Assembly (NCBI RefSeq): GCF_002002865.1
Contig: NZ_CP019508.1
Coordinates: 1,518,501-1,582,500 of the forward strand
Length of the DNA: 64,000 nt
Reading direction: 5' to 3'
From: Brevundimonas sp. LM2
GTDB lineage: Bacteria > Pseudomonadota > Alphaproteobacteria > Caulobacterales > Caulobacteraceae
Made by a program: the position numbers and the translations under genes. Every line of letters starts with the position of its first letter. Position 1 is the first letter of the stretch. Positions 20,500-30,171 of the stretch are shown here, piece after piece. Under the pieces are notes generated by a model. The model was not told the DNA's origin. It was given only the letters and a program-made list of their open reading frames with translations, and did not search any database.

Positions 20500-20883
20500 A
20501 TGTCCAAGAAAGTCCTCATCGTCGAGGATAACGAGCTGAACATGAAGCTCTTTCATGATCTGCTCGATTCCCAGGGCTATCAGACGTTTCAGACTCGCGA
20601 GGGCCTGCAGGCGATGGCCCTGGCGCGTCTGCACATGCCCGACCTGATCCTGATGGACATCCAGCTGCCCGAAATCAGTGGTCTGGAGGTCACCAAATGG
20701 CTGAAGGACGACGAGGAACTGGCCCACATCCCCATCATCGCCGTGACAGCCTTCGCCATGAAGGGCGATGAGGAGCGAATCCGGCAAGGCGGGTGCGAGG
20801 CCTATATCTCCAAGCCCATCTCGGTGATGCCGTTCCTCGAGATCGTGCGCAAGCACCTCGGTCAGCCTGTCCTGGTGGGGTAG
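20500..20883 (+). CDS. divK: single-domain response regulator DivK
   Basis: 127-residue receiver-only protein, nearly the same as Caulobacter Div[21 protein letters not shown], phospho-acceptor Asp53 in [19 protein letters not shown], switch Thr in [13 protein letters not shown] and Lys in AYISKPI. In Caulobacter, DivJ and PleC set its phosphorylation and DivK-P controls CckA through DivL and so CtrA. Two ATGs stand in tandem; I use the second (20500), which gives the family start MSKK and sits 4-8 bases after AGGTG. pleD follows after three bases, the conserved operon. Confidence 0.97.
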   Translation: MSKKVLIVEDNELNMKLFHDLLDSQGYQTFQTREGLQAMALARLHMPDLILMDIQLPEISGLEVTKWLKDDEELAHIPIIAVTAFAMKGDEERIRQGGCEAYISKPISVMPFLEIVRKHLGQPVLVG

Positions 20884-20886
20884 CTT

Positions 20887-22251
20887 ATGACGGCGCGTAT
20901 CCTGGTGGTGGACGACGTCGAGGCCAACGTCCGCCTGCTCGAGGCCAAGCTGACGCTGGAATACTATGACGTTCTGACCTGTCAGGACGGAGCCACGGCC
21001 ATCCGGCTGGCGGCATCGGAAAAGCCCGACATCATCCTGCTGGACGTGATGATGCCCGGCATGGACGGGTTCGAGACCTGTCGCCGGATCAAGGCCGACC
21101 CGGCCAGCAGTCATATCCCCATCGTGCTGGTGACCGCCCTGGACGGCCGCGAGGACCGCATCAAGGGGCTGGAGGCCGGGGCCGATGACTTCGTCACCAA
21201 GCCGCTGGACGACGTCATCCTGTTCGCCCGCGTGCGCTCCCTGACCCGGCTGAAGCTGGTCATGGACGAGCTGCGCGAGCGCGAGGAGAGCGGCAAGCGG
21301 CTGGGGGTCACCACCGACGGGGCCGGGCGGCTGCGCGGGTCCGGCGGGCGCGTGCTGATCGTCGACGACAACGAACGCCAGGCGGAGCGGATCGCCGAGG
21401 AACTGATGCGCGAGCATCGGCCGGTGATGGAGCGCGACGCCGCCGCCGGCCTGATCGCCTCCAAGACTCCGATCGATCTGATGATCGTCAATGCGGCGGC
21501 GACCACATTCGATGGCCTGCGCCTGATCGCCCAGGTCCGATCGGCCGAGCCCACCCGGCATCTGCCCATCCTGGCGGTGGTCGACCCCGCCGACCGGCCG
21601 AGACTGGTGAAGGCCCTGGAACTGGGGGTCAACGACATCCTGATGAAGCCGGTCGACGCCGAGGAACTGTCCGCCCGGGCGCGGACCCAGATCCGGCGCA
21701 AGCGCTATACCGACTTCCTCAAGGAAAAGCTGGACTACAGCCTGGAAATGGCGGTCACCGACTCCCTGACCGGGCTGCACAACCGTCGCTACATGGCCGG
21801 CCAGCTGCAGGCCTTCGTCGGGCGCGCGGCGCTGGGGGGCGAGCCGGTCTCCGTGCTGGTGATGGACATAGACCACTTCAAGGCGGTCAACGACGGCTTC
21901 GGTCATGACGCCGGGGACGAGGTGCTGCGCGAGTTCGCCGTGCGCCTGGCGACCAATGTCCGGGCCGTGGACCTGCCCTGCCGCCTGGGGGGCGAGGAGT
22001 TCGTCGTGGTCATGCCCGGCACCGGGATGGAGGACGCCCGCCGCATCGCCGAGCGCATCCGGCGCGACGTCGGTTCGACGCCGTTCCGGGTCATGGGCGG
22101 CAAGGAGCACCTGACCGTGACCATCTCCATCGGCGTGGCGACGACGACGCGGGCCAGCGATACGCCCGAGGCCCTGATGAAGCGCGCCGACGAAGGCGTC
22201 TACGAGGCCAAGGCCACCGGACGCGACCGGGTCATCGCCCGCGCCGCCTAG
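20887..22251 (+). CDS. pleD: diguanylate cyclase response regulator PleD
   Basis: 454 residues: receiver 1 (Asp53 in LLDVMMPGMDG), a degenerate receiver 2 starting VLIVDDNERQ (156-165) that lacks the acceptor aspartate (LMIVNAA), and a GGDEF domain. The active site is GGEEF at 368-372 and the inhibitory RxxD is RAVD at 359-362, exactly the Caulobacter positions. It makes c-di-GMP from two GTP when receiver 1 is phosphorylated, and directs the swarmer-to-stalked transition at the stalked pole. Ends at a bidirectional terminator shared with rpmG. Confidence 0.97.
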   Translation: MTARILVVDDVEANVRLLEAKLTLEYYDVLTCQDGATAIRLAASEKPDIILLDVMMPGMDGFETCRRIKADPASSHIPIVLVTALDGREDRIKGLEAGADDFVTKPLDDVILFARVRSLTRLKLVMDELREREESGKRLGVTTDGAGRLRGSGGRVLIVDDNERQAERIAEELMREHRPVMERDAAAGLIASKTPIDLMIVNAAATTFDGLRLIAQVRSAEPTRHLPILAVVDPADRPRLVKALELGVNDILMKPVDAEELSARARTQIRRKRYTDFLKEKLDYSLEMAVTDSLTGLHNRRYMAGQLQAFVGRAALGGEPVSVLVMDIDHFKAVNDGFGHDAGDEVLREFAVRLATNVRAVDLPCRLGGEEFVVVMPGTGMEDARRIAERIRRDVGSTPFRVMGGKEHLTVTISIGVATTTRASDTPEALMKRADEGVYEAKATGRDRVIARAA

Positions 22252-22263
22252 AGCCGACAGCAA

Positions 22264-22291
22264 AACGCCCGGCTGTTTCCAGCCGGGCGTT
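22264..22291. terminator. bidirectional intrinsic terminator, pleD / rpmG
   Basis: Perfect 12-base-pair stem (22264-22275 with 22280-22291) and a four-base loop between convergent pleD and rpmG. The stem begins AA and ends TT, with A-rich bases before it, so it can serve both strands. Confidence 0.85.
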
Positions 22292-22343
22292 CAGTTCGTT
22301 CTGGGCTCAAGCCGCGCGACGGCGCGTTAGCCCACCAAGCCTG

Positions 22344-22511
22344 CTACTTGATCTTGCCTTCCTTGAACTCGACGTGCTTGCGCACGACGGGATCGTATTT
22401 CTTGACGACCATCTTTTCCGTCATGGTGCGGGCGTTCTTCTTGGTGACGTAGAAGAAGCCGGTGTCGGCGGTCGAGTTCAGGCGGATCTTGATTGAGGCG
22501 GGCTTGGCCAT
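22344..22511 (-). CDS. rpmG: 50S ribosomal protein L33
   Basis: A 55-residue ribosomal protein of the large subunit, exactly the usual length: it begins [20 protein letters not shown], continues [20 protein letters not shown] and ends [10 protein letters not shown]. This is the zinc-independent form, with no CxxC pairs. A promoter-like TTGACT-N16-TATGTT lies 51-78 bases upstream. Confidence 0.96.
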   Translation of the reverse strand: MAKPASIKIRLNSTADTGFFYVTKKNARTMTEKMVVKKYDPVVRKHVEFKEGKIK

Positions 22512-22561
22512 CGGAAATTACCTTTGCGACGGCGGGGAAGCCGTGAAAATAAGAGGCGCGG

Positions 22562-22589
22562 AACATACTCAGCGCGCCTTGGAAGTCAA
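22562..22589 (-). promoter_or_regulatory. candidate rpmG promoter
   Basis: On the minus strand TTGACT (22589-22584) and TATGTT (22567-22562) are 16 bases apart, a good sigma-70 match, leaving about 45 bases of leader before the rpmG ATG. Confidence 0.5.
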
Positions 22590-22606
22590 CGCGCTTTCTG
22601 AGCCTC

Positions 22607-22635
22607 TTGACCCCTGGGGCTCGCGAGCGTAAACG
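22607..22635 (+). promoter_or_regulatory. candidate str-operon promoter
   Basis: TTGACC (22607-22612) and TAAACG (22630-22635) with a 17-base spacer point towards rpsL, about 235 bases upstream of its start. The -35 is strong and the -10 moderate. It lies back to back with the rpmG promoter. Confidence 0.4.
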
Positions 22636-22708
22636 CGCCGGACTTTCGAGGCAGGCCTTTCTCCTGGCCGACCCTGATCGTGACAATTGAACGGACGGGC
22701 TGTGCCCG

Positions 22709-22741
22709 CCGGAACGCCCAAAGCGCGCGTTCCGGTTTTTT
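22709..22741 (+). terminator. terminator-like hairpin inside the rpsL leader
   Basis: CCGGAACGC (22709-22717) pairs with GCGTTCCGG (22727-22735) and is followed at once by six T (22736-22741), a textbook intrinsic terminator. It lies between the candidate str promoter and rpsL. Just before it CGGGCTGTGCCCG (22696-22708) can form a small hairpin. It may act as an attenuator, may end a short leader RNA, or rpsL may have a second promoter downstream. The other bases between 22512 and 22870 show nothing else I can name. Confidence 0.6.
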
Positions 22742-22870
22742 CGTTTGGTTGGACGCGATCCGGTCTCGAACGATCCCGGGCGTCTTCGTCGGAGGCGTTC
22801 AAAAGAAGGAAACCGAGGCGCCCCGGCCGACAGGCACACGCCTCCATCAGAAGTCGAGACCGTCCCTACG

Positions 22871-23245
22871 ATGCCTACGATCAACCAGCTGATCCGCAAG
22901 CCCCGCAAGCCCAAGCCCGTGCGTAACAAGGTGCCGGCCCTGGAAGGCTCGCCCCAGCGCCGCGGCGTCTGCACCCGCGTCTACACCACGACCCCCAAGA
23001 AGCCGAACTCGGCGCTTCGTAAGGTCGCCAAGGTCCGCCTGGCCAAGTCCGGCTACGAAGCCGTGTGCTACATCCCCGGCGAGGGCCACAATCTTCAGGA
23101 GCACTCGGTGGTCCTGATCCGCGGCGGCCGCGTGAAGGATCTTCCCGGCGTGCGCTACCACATCCTGCGCGGCGTGCTCGACACGCAAGGCGTCAAGGAC
23201 CGCAAGCAGCGCCGTTCGCACTACGGCACCAAGCGTCCGAAGTAA
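22871..23245 (+). CDS. rpsL: 30S ribosomal protein S12
   Basis: 124 residues, decoding-centre protein of the small subunit. [13 protein letters not shown] is the standard start; [11 protein letters not shown] and [12 protein letters not shown] hold the lysines whose change gives streptomycin resistance elsewhere, and here they are wild type. First gene of rpsL-rpsG-fusA-tuf. The open frame reaches further upstream but only the ATG at 22871 gives the family start. Confidence 0.98.
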   Translation: MPTINQLIRKPRKPKPVRNKVPALEGSPQRRGVCTRVYTTTPKKPNSALRKVAKVRLAKSGYEAVCYIPGEGHNLQEHSVVLIRGGRVKDLPGVRYHILRGVLDTQGVKDRKQRRSHYGTKRPK

Positions 23246-23311
23246 GCGAACCCTCCCCAGATTCAGCCGGCTCCGCCTGGCTTCCCAAGAACGATTTAGA
23301 AGGCCCACCTC

Positions 23312-23785
23312 ATGTCACGTCGTCACCGCGCCCAGAAACGCGAAGTCCTGCCGGATCCCAAATACAAGGATCTGATCGTCACCAAGTTCATGAACTACGT
23401 CATGTACGAGGGCAAAAAGGCCGTGGCCGAGAACATCGTCTATGGCGCGTTCGAGATCCTGGCCGACAAGAAGAAGGACTTCGAGCCGGTCCAGACCTTC
23501 CACACCGCCCTGGAAAACGTCCAGCCGTCGGTCGAGGTCCGGTCGCGTCGCGTCGGCGGCGCCACCTATCAGGTCCCGGTCGAGGTTCGCCCCGACCGTC
23601 GTCGTGCCCTGGCCATCCGCTGGCTGGTCAACGCCGCCCGCAAGCGCGGCGAGAACACCATGACGGAAAAGCTCGCCGCCGAGCTGCTGGACGCCTCGAA
23701 CAACCGCGGAACCGCGGTCAAGAAGCGCGAAGACACCCACAAGATGGCCGAAGCCAACCGCGCCTTCAGCCACTACCGTTGGTAG
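23312..23785 (+). CDS. rpsG: 30S ribosomal protein S7
   Basis: 157 residues, binds the 3' major domain of 16S rRNA and nucleates head assembly. [20 protein letters not shown] start, [20 protein letters not shown] core and the [20 protein letters not shown] end are canonical. An AGAAGG ribosome site precedes the ATG. Second gene of the str operon; S7 is the autoregulator of this operon in E. coli. Confidence 0.98.
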   Translation: MSRRHRAQKREVLPDPKYKDLIVTKFMNYVMYEGKKAVAENIVYGAFEILADKKKDFEPVQTFHTALENVQPSVEVRSRRVGGATYQVPVEVRPDRRRALAIRWLVNAARKRGENTMTEKLAAELLDASNNRGTAVKKREDTHKMAEANRAFSHYRW

Positions 23786-23830
23786 GCGCCTTCAAAGCGT
23801 CTCACCGCGACACTATCTAGGCCTATCCGG

Positions 23831-23859
23831 CGCGGGCGGTTTCAGTTAAATCGCCCGCG
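23831..23859 (+). other. strong hairpin between rpsG and fusA
   Basis: Twelve-base-pair stem (23831-23842 with 23848-23859, including one G-T pair) and five-base loop in the 147-base rpsG-fusA gap, without a T-run. It could be a processing or translational-control site; terminator function is unlikely because of the missing U-tract. Confidence 0.45.
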
Positions 23860-23932
23860 TTCGCTTATCCGAACACCGACATCTCCCGAGGGCGCGGCTC
23901 CAGCGCCCTGAAAAAATTTCAAGGCACGCTTT

Positions 23933-26014
23933 ATGGCCCGCACGCACGCGCTCCAGGACTATCGCAACTTCGGCATCATGGCCCACATCGACGCGGGCAA
24001 GACGACGACGACCGAGCGGATCCTGTACTACACCGGCAAGAACCATAAGATCGGCGAAGTCCACGACGGCGCCGCGACCATGGACTGGATGGACCAGGAG
24101 CAGGAGCGGGGGATCACGATCACCTCGGCCGCCACGACCGCCTTCTGGCAGGGCAAGCGCCTGAACATCATCGACACCCCCGGCCACGTGGACTTCACCA
24201 TCGAGGTCGAACGCTCGCTGCGCGTGCTCGACGGCGCCGTCGCCGTGCTGGACGGCAACGCCGGCGTGGAGCCCCAGACTGAGACCGTCTGGCGCCAGGC
24301 CGACAAGTACAACGTTCCGCGGATCGTGTTCGTCAACAAGATGGACAAGATCGGCGCCGACTTCGACGCCTCGGTGCAGTCGATGCGCGACCGTCTGGGC
24401 GCCAAGGCTGTGCCGATCCAGTTCCCGATCGGTTCGGAAAACAGCCTGTCGGGCCTGGTCGACCTGGTCACCATGACCTCGGTGATCTGGGACAACGACG
24501 CCCTGGGCGCCAACTTCACCGTCGGCGAGATCCCGGCCGATCTGATGGACAAGGCCGTCGAGGCCCGCCAGTACCTGATCGACAACTCGGTCGAGCTCGA
24601 TGACGAGGCGATGGAAGCCTATCTCGAAGGCACCGAGCCCTCGACCGAAGTGCTGAAGAAATGCATCCGCAAGGCCGTGCTGACCGGCGCCTTCTATCCG
24701 ATCCTGTGCGGCTCGGCGTTCAAGAACAAGGGCGTGCAGACGCTGCTGGACGCCGTCGTCGACTATCTGCCGTCGCCGCTGGACATCCCGCCGACGCCGG
24801 GCATCGATTTCAAGACGGAAGAGCCGATCGTCCGCAAGGCGTCGGACGACGAGCCCCTGTCGATCCTGGCCTTCAAGATCATGGACGACCCCTTCGTCGG
24901 CTCGCTGACCTTCTGCCGCCTGTATTCGGGCAAGATGGAAACCGGCCAGAACCTGCTGAACTCGTCGCGCGACAAGCGCGAGCGCGTCGGCCGGATGCTG
25001 CAGATGCACTCGAACAACCGCGAGGACGTCAAGGAAGCCTATGCCGGCGACATCGTCGCCCTGGCCGGCCTGAAGGACACCCGCACCGGGGACACCCTGT
25101 GCGATCCGCTGAAGTCGCCGGTCATCCTCGAGAAGATGGAGTTCCCGGCACCGGTGATCGAGATCTCGGTCGAGCCCAAGACCAAGGCCGACCAGGAGAA
25201 GCTGGGCGTCGCCCTGGCCAAGCTGGCCTCGGAGGATCCCTCCTTCACCGTCTCGACCGACCACGAGTCGGGCCAGACCATCCTGAAGGGGATGGGCGAG
25301 CTTCACCTCGACATCAAGATCGACATACTGAAGCGCACCTACAAGGTCGAGGCCACCATCGGCGCGCCGCAGGTCGCCTATCGTGAATCGCTCGGTCGCA
25401 AGGTCGACATCGACTACACGCACAAGAAGCAGACCGGTGGTACGGGCCAGTTCGCCCGCGTCATGCTGACCTTCGAACCCGGCGAGCCGGGCTCGGGCTT
25501 CGTGTTCGAGAACTCGATCGTCGGCGGCGCGATCCCCAAGGAATACATCCCCGGCGTCGAAAAGGGCCTGAACTCCATCAAGGATTCCGGTCTGCTGGCG
25601 GGCTTCCCGCTGATCGACTTCAAGGCGACCCTGACGGACGGCAAGTTCCACGACGTCGACTCCAGCGTGCTGGCGTTCGAAATCGCGGCTCGCGCCGCCT
25701 TCCGCGAACTGAAGGAGAAGGGCGCGCCCAAGCTGCTCGAGCCGATCATGGCGGTCGAGGTCGTGACTCCCGAGGACTACCTCGGTTCGGTCATCGGCGA
25801 CCTGAACGGCCGCCGCGGCATGATCCAGGGTCAGGACATGCGCGGCAACGCCACCGTCGTGAACGCCTTCGTGCCGCTGGCCAACATGTTCGGCTATGTG
25901 AACACGCTCCGCGGCATGTCGCAGGGCCGCGCGGCCTTCACCATGCAATACGACCACTACGAGCCGGTGCCGCAGCACGTCGCCGACGAAGTGATCAAGA
26001 AATATTCCGCCTAA
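23933..26014 (+). CDS. fusA: elongation factor G
   Basis: 693-residue translocase GTPase. G1 is [15 protein letters not shown], the switch region has [13 protein letters not shown]3 is DTPGHVDFT and G4 is NKMDKIGAD; domains II-V follow with the carboxy-terminal [19 protein letters not shown]. Full length and typical. Third gene of the str operon. Confidence 0.98.
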   Translation: MARTHALQDYRNFGIMAHIDAGKTTTTERILYYTGKNHKIGEVHDGAATMDWMDQEQERGITITSAATTAFWQGKRLNIIDTPGHVDFTIEVERSLRVLDGAVAVLDGNAGVEPQTETVWRQADKYNVPRIVFVNKMDKIGADFDASVQSMRDRLGAKAVPIQFPIGSENSLSGLVDLVTMTSVIWDNDALGANFTVGEIPADLMDKAVEARQYLIDNSVELDDEAMEAYLEGTEPSTEVLKKCIRKAVLTGAFYPILCGSAFKNKGVQTLLDAVVDYLPSPLDIPPTPGIDFKTEEPIVRKASDDEPLSILAFKIMDDPFVGSLTFCRLYSGKMETGQNLLNSSRDKRERVGRMLQMHSNNREDVKEAYAGDIVALAGLKDTRTGDTLCDPLKSPVILEKMEFPAPVIEISVEPKTKADQEKLGVALAKLASEDPSFTVSTDHESGQTILKGMGELHLDIKIDILKRTYKVEATIGAPQVAYRESLGRKVDIDYTHKKQTGGTGQFARVMLTFEPGEPGSGFVFENSIVGGAIPKEYIPGVEKGLNSIKDSGLLAGFPLIDFKATLTDGKFHDVDSSVLAFEIAARAAFRELKEKGAPKLLEPIMAVEVVTPEDYLGSVIGDLNGRRGMIQGQDMRGNATVVNAFVPLANMFGYVNTLRGMSQGRAAFTMQYDHYEPVPQHVADEVIKKYSA

Positions 26015-26026
26015 ACCCCACATCCC

Positions 26027-26046
26027 GGGCGGACTTTGGTCCGTCC
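26027..26046 (+). other. small hairpin between fusA and tuf
   Basis: GGGCGGAC (26027-26034), loop TTTG, GTCCGTCC (26039-26046), with one G-T pair. It lies in the 90-base fusA-tuf gap and has no U-tract; a processing or RNA-stability role is possible. Confidence 0.35.
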
Positions 26047-26104
26047 GGACACCCCCTGACACCCTAGGATATGCCCCCTCACCTCAGGGGACGGAGAGAA
26101 GAGA

Positions 26105-27295
<1,191 letters not shown>

Positions 27296-27312
27296 GGCGA
27301 TGGCGCGCTAAC

Positions 27313-27333
27313 GCGAGGCTCGCGGAGCCTCGC
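27313..27333 (+). other. hairpin downstream of tuf
   Basis: GCGAGGCT (27313-27320) pairs with AGCCTCGC (27326-27333) over a five-base loop, 27 bases before the terminator. It has no T-run; it may protect the 3' end of the tuf message. Confidence 0.4.
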
Positions 27334-27359
27334 TGCTTGAGCGCGGACTGAGTTGGAAG

Positions 27360-27391
27360 AGGCCCCCCGGTGCGAACCGGGGGGCCTTTTT
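27360..27391 (+). terminator. intrinsic terminator of the str operon
   Basis: Perfect 12-base-pair stem (27360-27371 with 27376-27387), GCGA tetraloop and a run of five T starting inside the stem end. Strong. Confidence 0.93.
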
Positions 27392-27435
27392 CTTTGCGCC
27401 GGGGCCGCTAACAATGGCGGGTGGAGGCGCCGCCC

Positions 27436-28083
27436 ATGATCCTGATCGGCCAGTACGACTCCCCCTATGTCCGGCGCGTCGGCATCGCCTTGACGCTGTA
27501 CGGCTTCGCTTTCGAGCATCGGCCGTGGTCGACGTTCGGCGAGGCGGACCAGATCGCGCGGTTCAATCCGCTCAGCCGCGTTCCGACCCTGGTGCTGGAG
27601 GACGGCTCGGTGGTGGTCGAGAGCGCCTATGTGCTGGACTGGCTGGACGAGCGCGTGCGGGACGAGGGCCGAGAGGCCCTGATCCCGCGCTCGGGTCCGG
27701 CGCGGCGGCAGGCGCTTTACGACACCGGCCTGGCCATGGGTCTGTCCGACAAGGTTGTGGCCCTGTTCTACGAGTCGGTCCTGCATGAGGCGACGTCGGC
27801 CATCTGGCTGGAGCGCTGCCGGACCCAGGTGCGGCGGTCGCTGGAGGTGCTGGAGGCCCGCCGTTCCCCGATCACCGGCGCCTGGCTGTCAGGGACCCTG
27901 TCCCATGCCGACATCGCCCTGGGCTGTGCCGTGCTGCATGCCCGGGCGGCCCTGACGACGGCGATGCTGCCGGGACTGGCGTGGGAGACCTGGCCGGGCC
28001 TGATCGCCCATGCCGGGCGTTGCCAGGACCTGCCGGTGTTCCAGGCCGTCCACCAGCCCTTCACCGGGCCGTCCGGGCGGTAG
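27436..28083 (+). CDS. glutathione S-transferase family protein
   Basis: 215 residues. The thioredoxin-like half has LIGQYDSPYVRRVGIAL (catalytic serine region SPY-R), the cis-proline in SRVPTLVLEDG and the glutathione-gamma-glutamyl contact ES in VVVESAYVLDWLDE; an all-helical half follows with SHADIALGC as the N-capping box. I use the ATG at 27436 because GGAGG stands nine bases before it; a GTG 15 bases earlier is in frame. Substrate unknown. Confidence 0.9.
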   Translation: MILIGQYDSPYVRRVGIALTLYGFAFEHRPWSTFGEADQIARFNPLSRVPTLVLEDGSVVVESAYVLDWLDERVRDEGREALIPRSGPARRQALYDTGLAMGLSDKVVALFYESVLHEATSAIWLERCRTQVRRSLEVLEARRSPITGAWLSGTLSHADIALGCAVLHARAALTTAMLPGLAWETWPGLIAHAGRCQDLPVFQAVHQPFTGPSGR

Positions 28084-28144
28084 GGCAGGGAACGGGGCCC
28101 TGTGGGCGACGTTCGGCTTCCAACCTTCTGAAGGAGCCTTCGCG

Positions 28145-28507
28145 ATGAAGACCATTCTGACCTTGTCGGCTGTGACCGGCGCGACCCTGTTGCTCGGCGC
28201 CTGCGCCACCACCGACGGTTACGCCTCGCGCTGCGAGCGGGACTATGCGGAGAATCAGCGCTACGCCACCGCCAGCGGGGCGGCGCTGGGGGCCCTGGCC
28301 GGGGCGGCCATCGCCGGCGACGGCAACCGCGAGCAGGGGGCGGCGATCGGGGCGCTGGCCGGCGGCCTGCTGGGCAATCAGCTGTCGGAGCGCGACGACC
28401 CCTGCGGCTACGGCTTCGGCGGCTATAATCGCGACGGCCGCTATGGCTATGAGCGGGTGCCGCAGCGGGGCGACTACGGCTACTACCCGGGTCCCCGCCG
28501 CTACTAG
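28145..28507 (+). CDS. glycine-zipper lipoprotein
   Basis: 120 residues. Signal peptide with lipobox LLLGAC (Cys 20), then two glycine-zipper segments (ASGAALGALAGAAIAGD and GAAIGALAGGLLGN) as in SlyB/Rick17kDa-like proteins, and a Tyr/Arg/Gly-rich end. Probably outer-membrane-anchored and membrane-inserting; role in envelope integrity is inferred from the family. GGAG ribosome site ahead of the ATG. Confidence 0.85.
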   Translation: MKTILTLSAVTGATLLLGACATTDGYASRCERDYAENQRYATASGAALGALAGAAIAGDGNREQGAAIGALAGGLLGNQLSERDDPCGYGFGGYNRDGRYGYERVPQRGDYGYYPGPRRY

Positions 28508-28551
28508 ATGACCGCATGGATCGCCGGCGCGGGTTTGGTCTAGAAGGCCGA

Positions 28552-30171
28552 ATGTTCCTGCGATTCTGCCTGCTTCTGGTCGTGTTCGTTGGCGGCTGCG
28601 CGACTCACCCGGGCACGGTGGATCACGTCCGGTTCGCCGCCGATCGATCGTTCGTTTCCGTACAGACCGATGCCGGGGTCGTGCGCGGCGTGCAGGGCGC
28701 GGGGACCCGCGCTTTCTTGGGGGTGCCCTATGCCGCGCCGCCCATCGGGGATCTGCGCTGGCGAGGACCGCGCGCCCCGGAGCCCTGGACCGGTGTCCGC
28801 GACGCGACGCGCATCGGTTCGGACTGCACCCAGGCCCTGGGGCGCGAGGCGATCCTGGGCGGGGGCGGCGGGCTGGTGGTGGGGTCCGAGGACTGTCTGT
28901 TCGTCAACATCTATGGACCCGTCCCGGATCACGTCCGGGATGACAAGGCCCTGAAGCCGGTCATGGTCTATCTGCACGGCGGAGCCTTCACCATCGGGGC
29001 GGGGGCCAACTACGACCCCAGCCGGCTGGCGGTGGAGCAGGACCGGGTCGTCGTCACGGTCAATTTCCGGCTCGGGGCCCTGGGGTGGCTGGCGCTGCCG
29101 ACGTTCGGGTCGGAAGGCGAGGGCGTGGGCGGCAACTGGGGCCTGATGGACCAGCAGGCGGCGCTGCGCTGGGTCCAGGCCAATATCGCGGCCTTCGGCG
29201 GCGACCCCGGGGACGTGACCCTGTTCGCCGAGAGTTCGGGGGCGTGGAGCGCCTGCTATCTGATGGCGTCTCCGGGGTCGGAGGGGCTGTATCACCGCGT
29301 GATCCTGCAGAGCGGACCCTGTCTGGAGCCCTCGTCGCTGAACGCGGCGGCGGACCAGGCCGGGCCGGGCGCGTCGTTCGCCGCCAATCTGGGATGTCCG
29401 GGGCCGGATGCGGCCGCGTGCCTGCGCCGGACGCCCGCCTGGCGGATCGCGCGCGGGGCCTCGACGCGGTCGGGGATCAACGGGCCGGGATCCTGGGGGC
29501 CCGTGTACGGCGACGCCCTGGTGCCGCTGAGCCCGCCCGAGGCCTTCGCACAGGGGGCCTTCACCCGGGTGCCGGTGATCGTCGGATCGAACACCGACGA
29601 GGGACGGCTGTTCGCCGTCGAGGTGCGCGACATGGATCGCTACGCGAAGGAGACGCACTGGCTGTACGGCGAGGCCGGCGCGCGGGCGCTGGACCGCTAT
29701 CCGGTCGGGGCCGAGGGACCGGCCGCGACGATCGCCCAGAGCTTCACCGACAGCCGGTTCGCCTGTCCGGCCGATGCCCTGCGGCGGCTGCTGGCGCGGC
29801 ACGTGCCCGTGCACGGCTATGAGTTCGCGGACCGGGCGGTGCCCTTCATCCTGCCGGACTGGGTCACGGGTCTGGACATGGGGGCCTATCACGCCAGCGA
29901 GCTGGCCTCTGTGTTCGGGACGTCGTGGATCTTCACCGACACCCGGCGCTGGACCCCGGCCCAGCGGTCTTTGTCCGACCGCATGATGGGCCTCTGGGCC
30001 GGCCTCGGTCACGATCCGGACTTCGAGACCCGCTGGCCGAAGGTGTCGGACGGTGGCGGGCCGGTCCTGGTGTTCGACCCGACCGGCGACCGGGTCGATG
30101 CCACCTTCCACGACCGGCATCAGTGCGGCTTCTGGGGCGGGACGGCGCTGGGGCCGGCGGAGCCTAGCTGA
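28552..30171 (+). CDS. type-B carboxylesterase lipoprotein
   Basis: 539 residues from the ATG at 28552, which follows AGAAGG and gives a lipoprotein signal (FVGGC, Cys 16). The alpha/beta-hydrolase core is clear: FLGVPYAAPPIGDLRW, SEDCLFVNIYGP, oxyanion YLHGGAFTIGAG, nucleophile loop LFAESSGAWS (Ser228), acid residue in GSNTDEGR and histidine in GAYHASELASVFG. The elbow is A-E-S-S-G, not the usual G-E-S-A-G. Predicted to hydrolyse esters at the cell surface or in the periplasm; substrate unknown. The 3' end overlaps the convergent L,D-transpeptidase gene by eight bases. Confidence 0.9.
   Translation: MFLRFCLLLVVFVGGCATHPGTVDHVRFAADRSFVSVQTDAGVVRGVQGAGTRAFLGVPYAAPPIGDLRWRGPRAPEPWTGVRDATRIGSDCTQALGREAILGGGGGLVVGSEDCLFVNIYGPVPDHVRDDKALKPVMVYLHGGAFTIGAGANYDPSRLAVEQDRVVVTVNFRLGALGWLALPTFGSEGEGVGGNWGLMDQQAALRWVQANIAAFGGDPGDVTLFAESSGAWSACYLMASPGSEGLYHRVILQSGPCLEPSSLNAAADQAGPGASFAANLGCPGPDAAACLRRTPAWRIARGASTRSGINGPGSWGPVYGDALVPLSPPEAFAQGAFTRVPVIVGSNTDEGRLFAVEVRDMDRYAKETHWLYGEAGARALDRYPVGAEGPAATIAQSFTDSRFACPADALRRLLARHVPVHGYEFADRAVPFILPDWVTGLDMGAYHASELASVFGTSWIFTDTRRWTPAQRSLSDRMMGLWAGLGHDPDFETRWPKVSDGGGPVLVFDPTGDRVDATFHDRHQCGFWGGTALGPAEPS

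Noticed and set aside
20485-22263. 592-codon minus-strand frame opposite divK and pleD
   Set aside because: Shadow of two clearly identified genes; the composition is the Gln/Gly/His-rich pattern of antisense frames.
23846-26062. 738-codon minus-strand frame opposite fusA
   Set aside because: It lies wholly over fusA, has no recognisable domain and reflects codon bias in GC-rich DNA.
28540-30120. 526-codon minus-strand frame opposite the carboxylesterase
   Set aside because: The plus strand holds an intact hydrolase with signal peptide; the antisense frame has no features.
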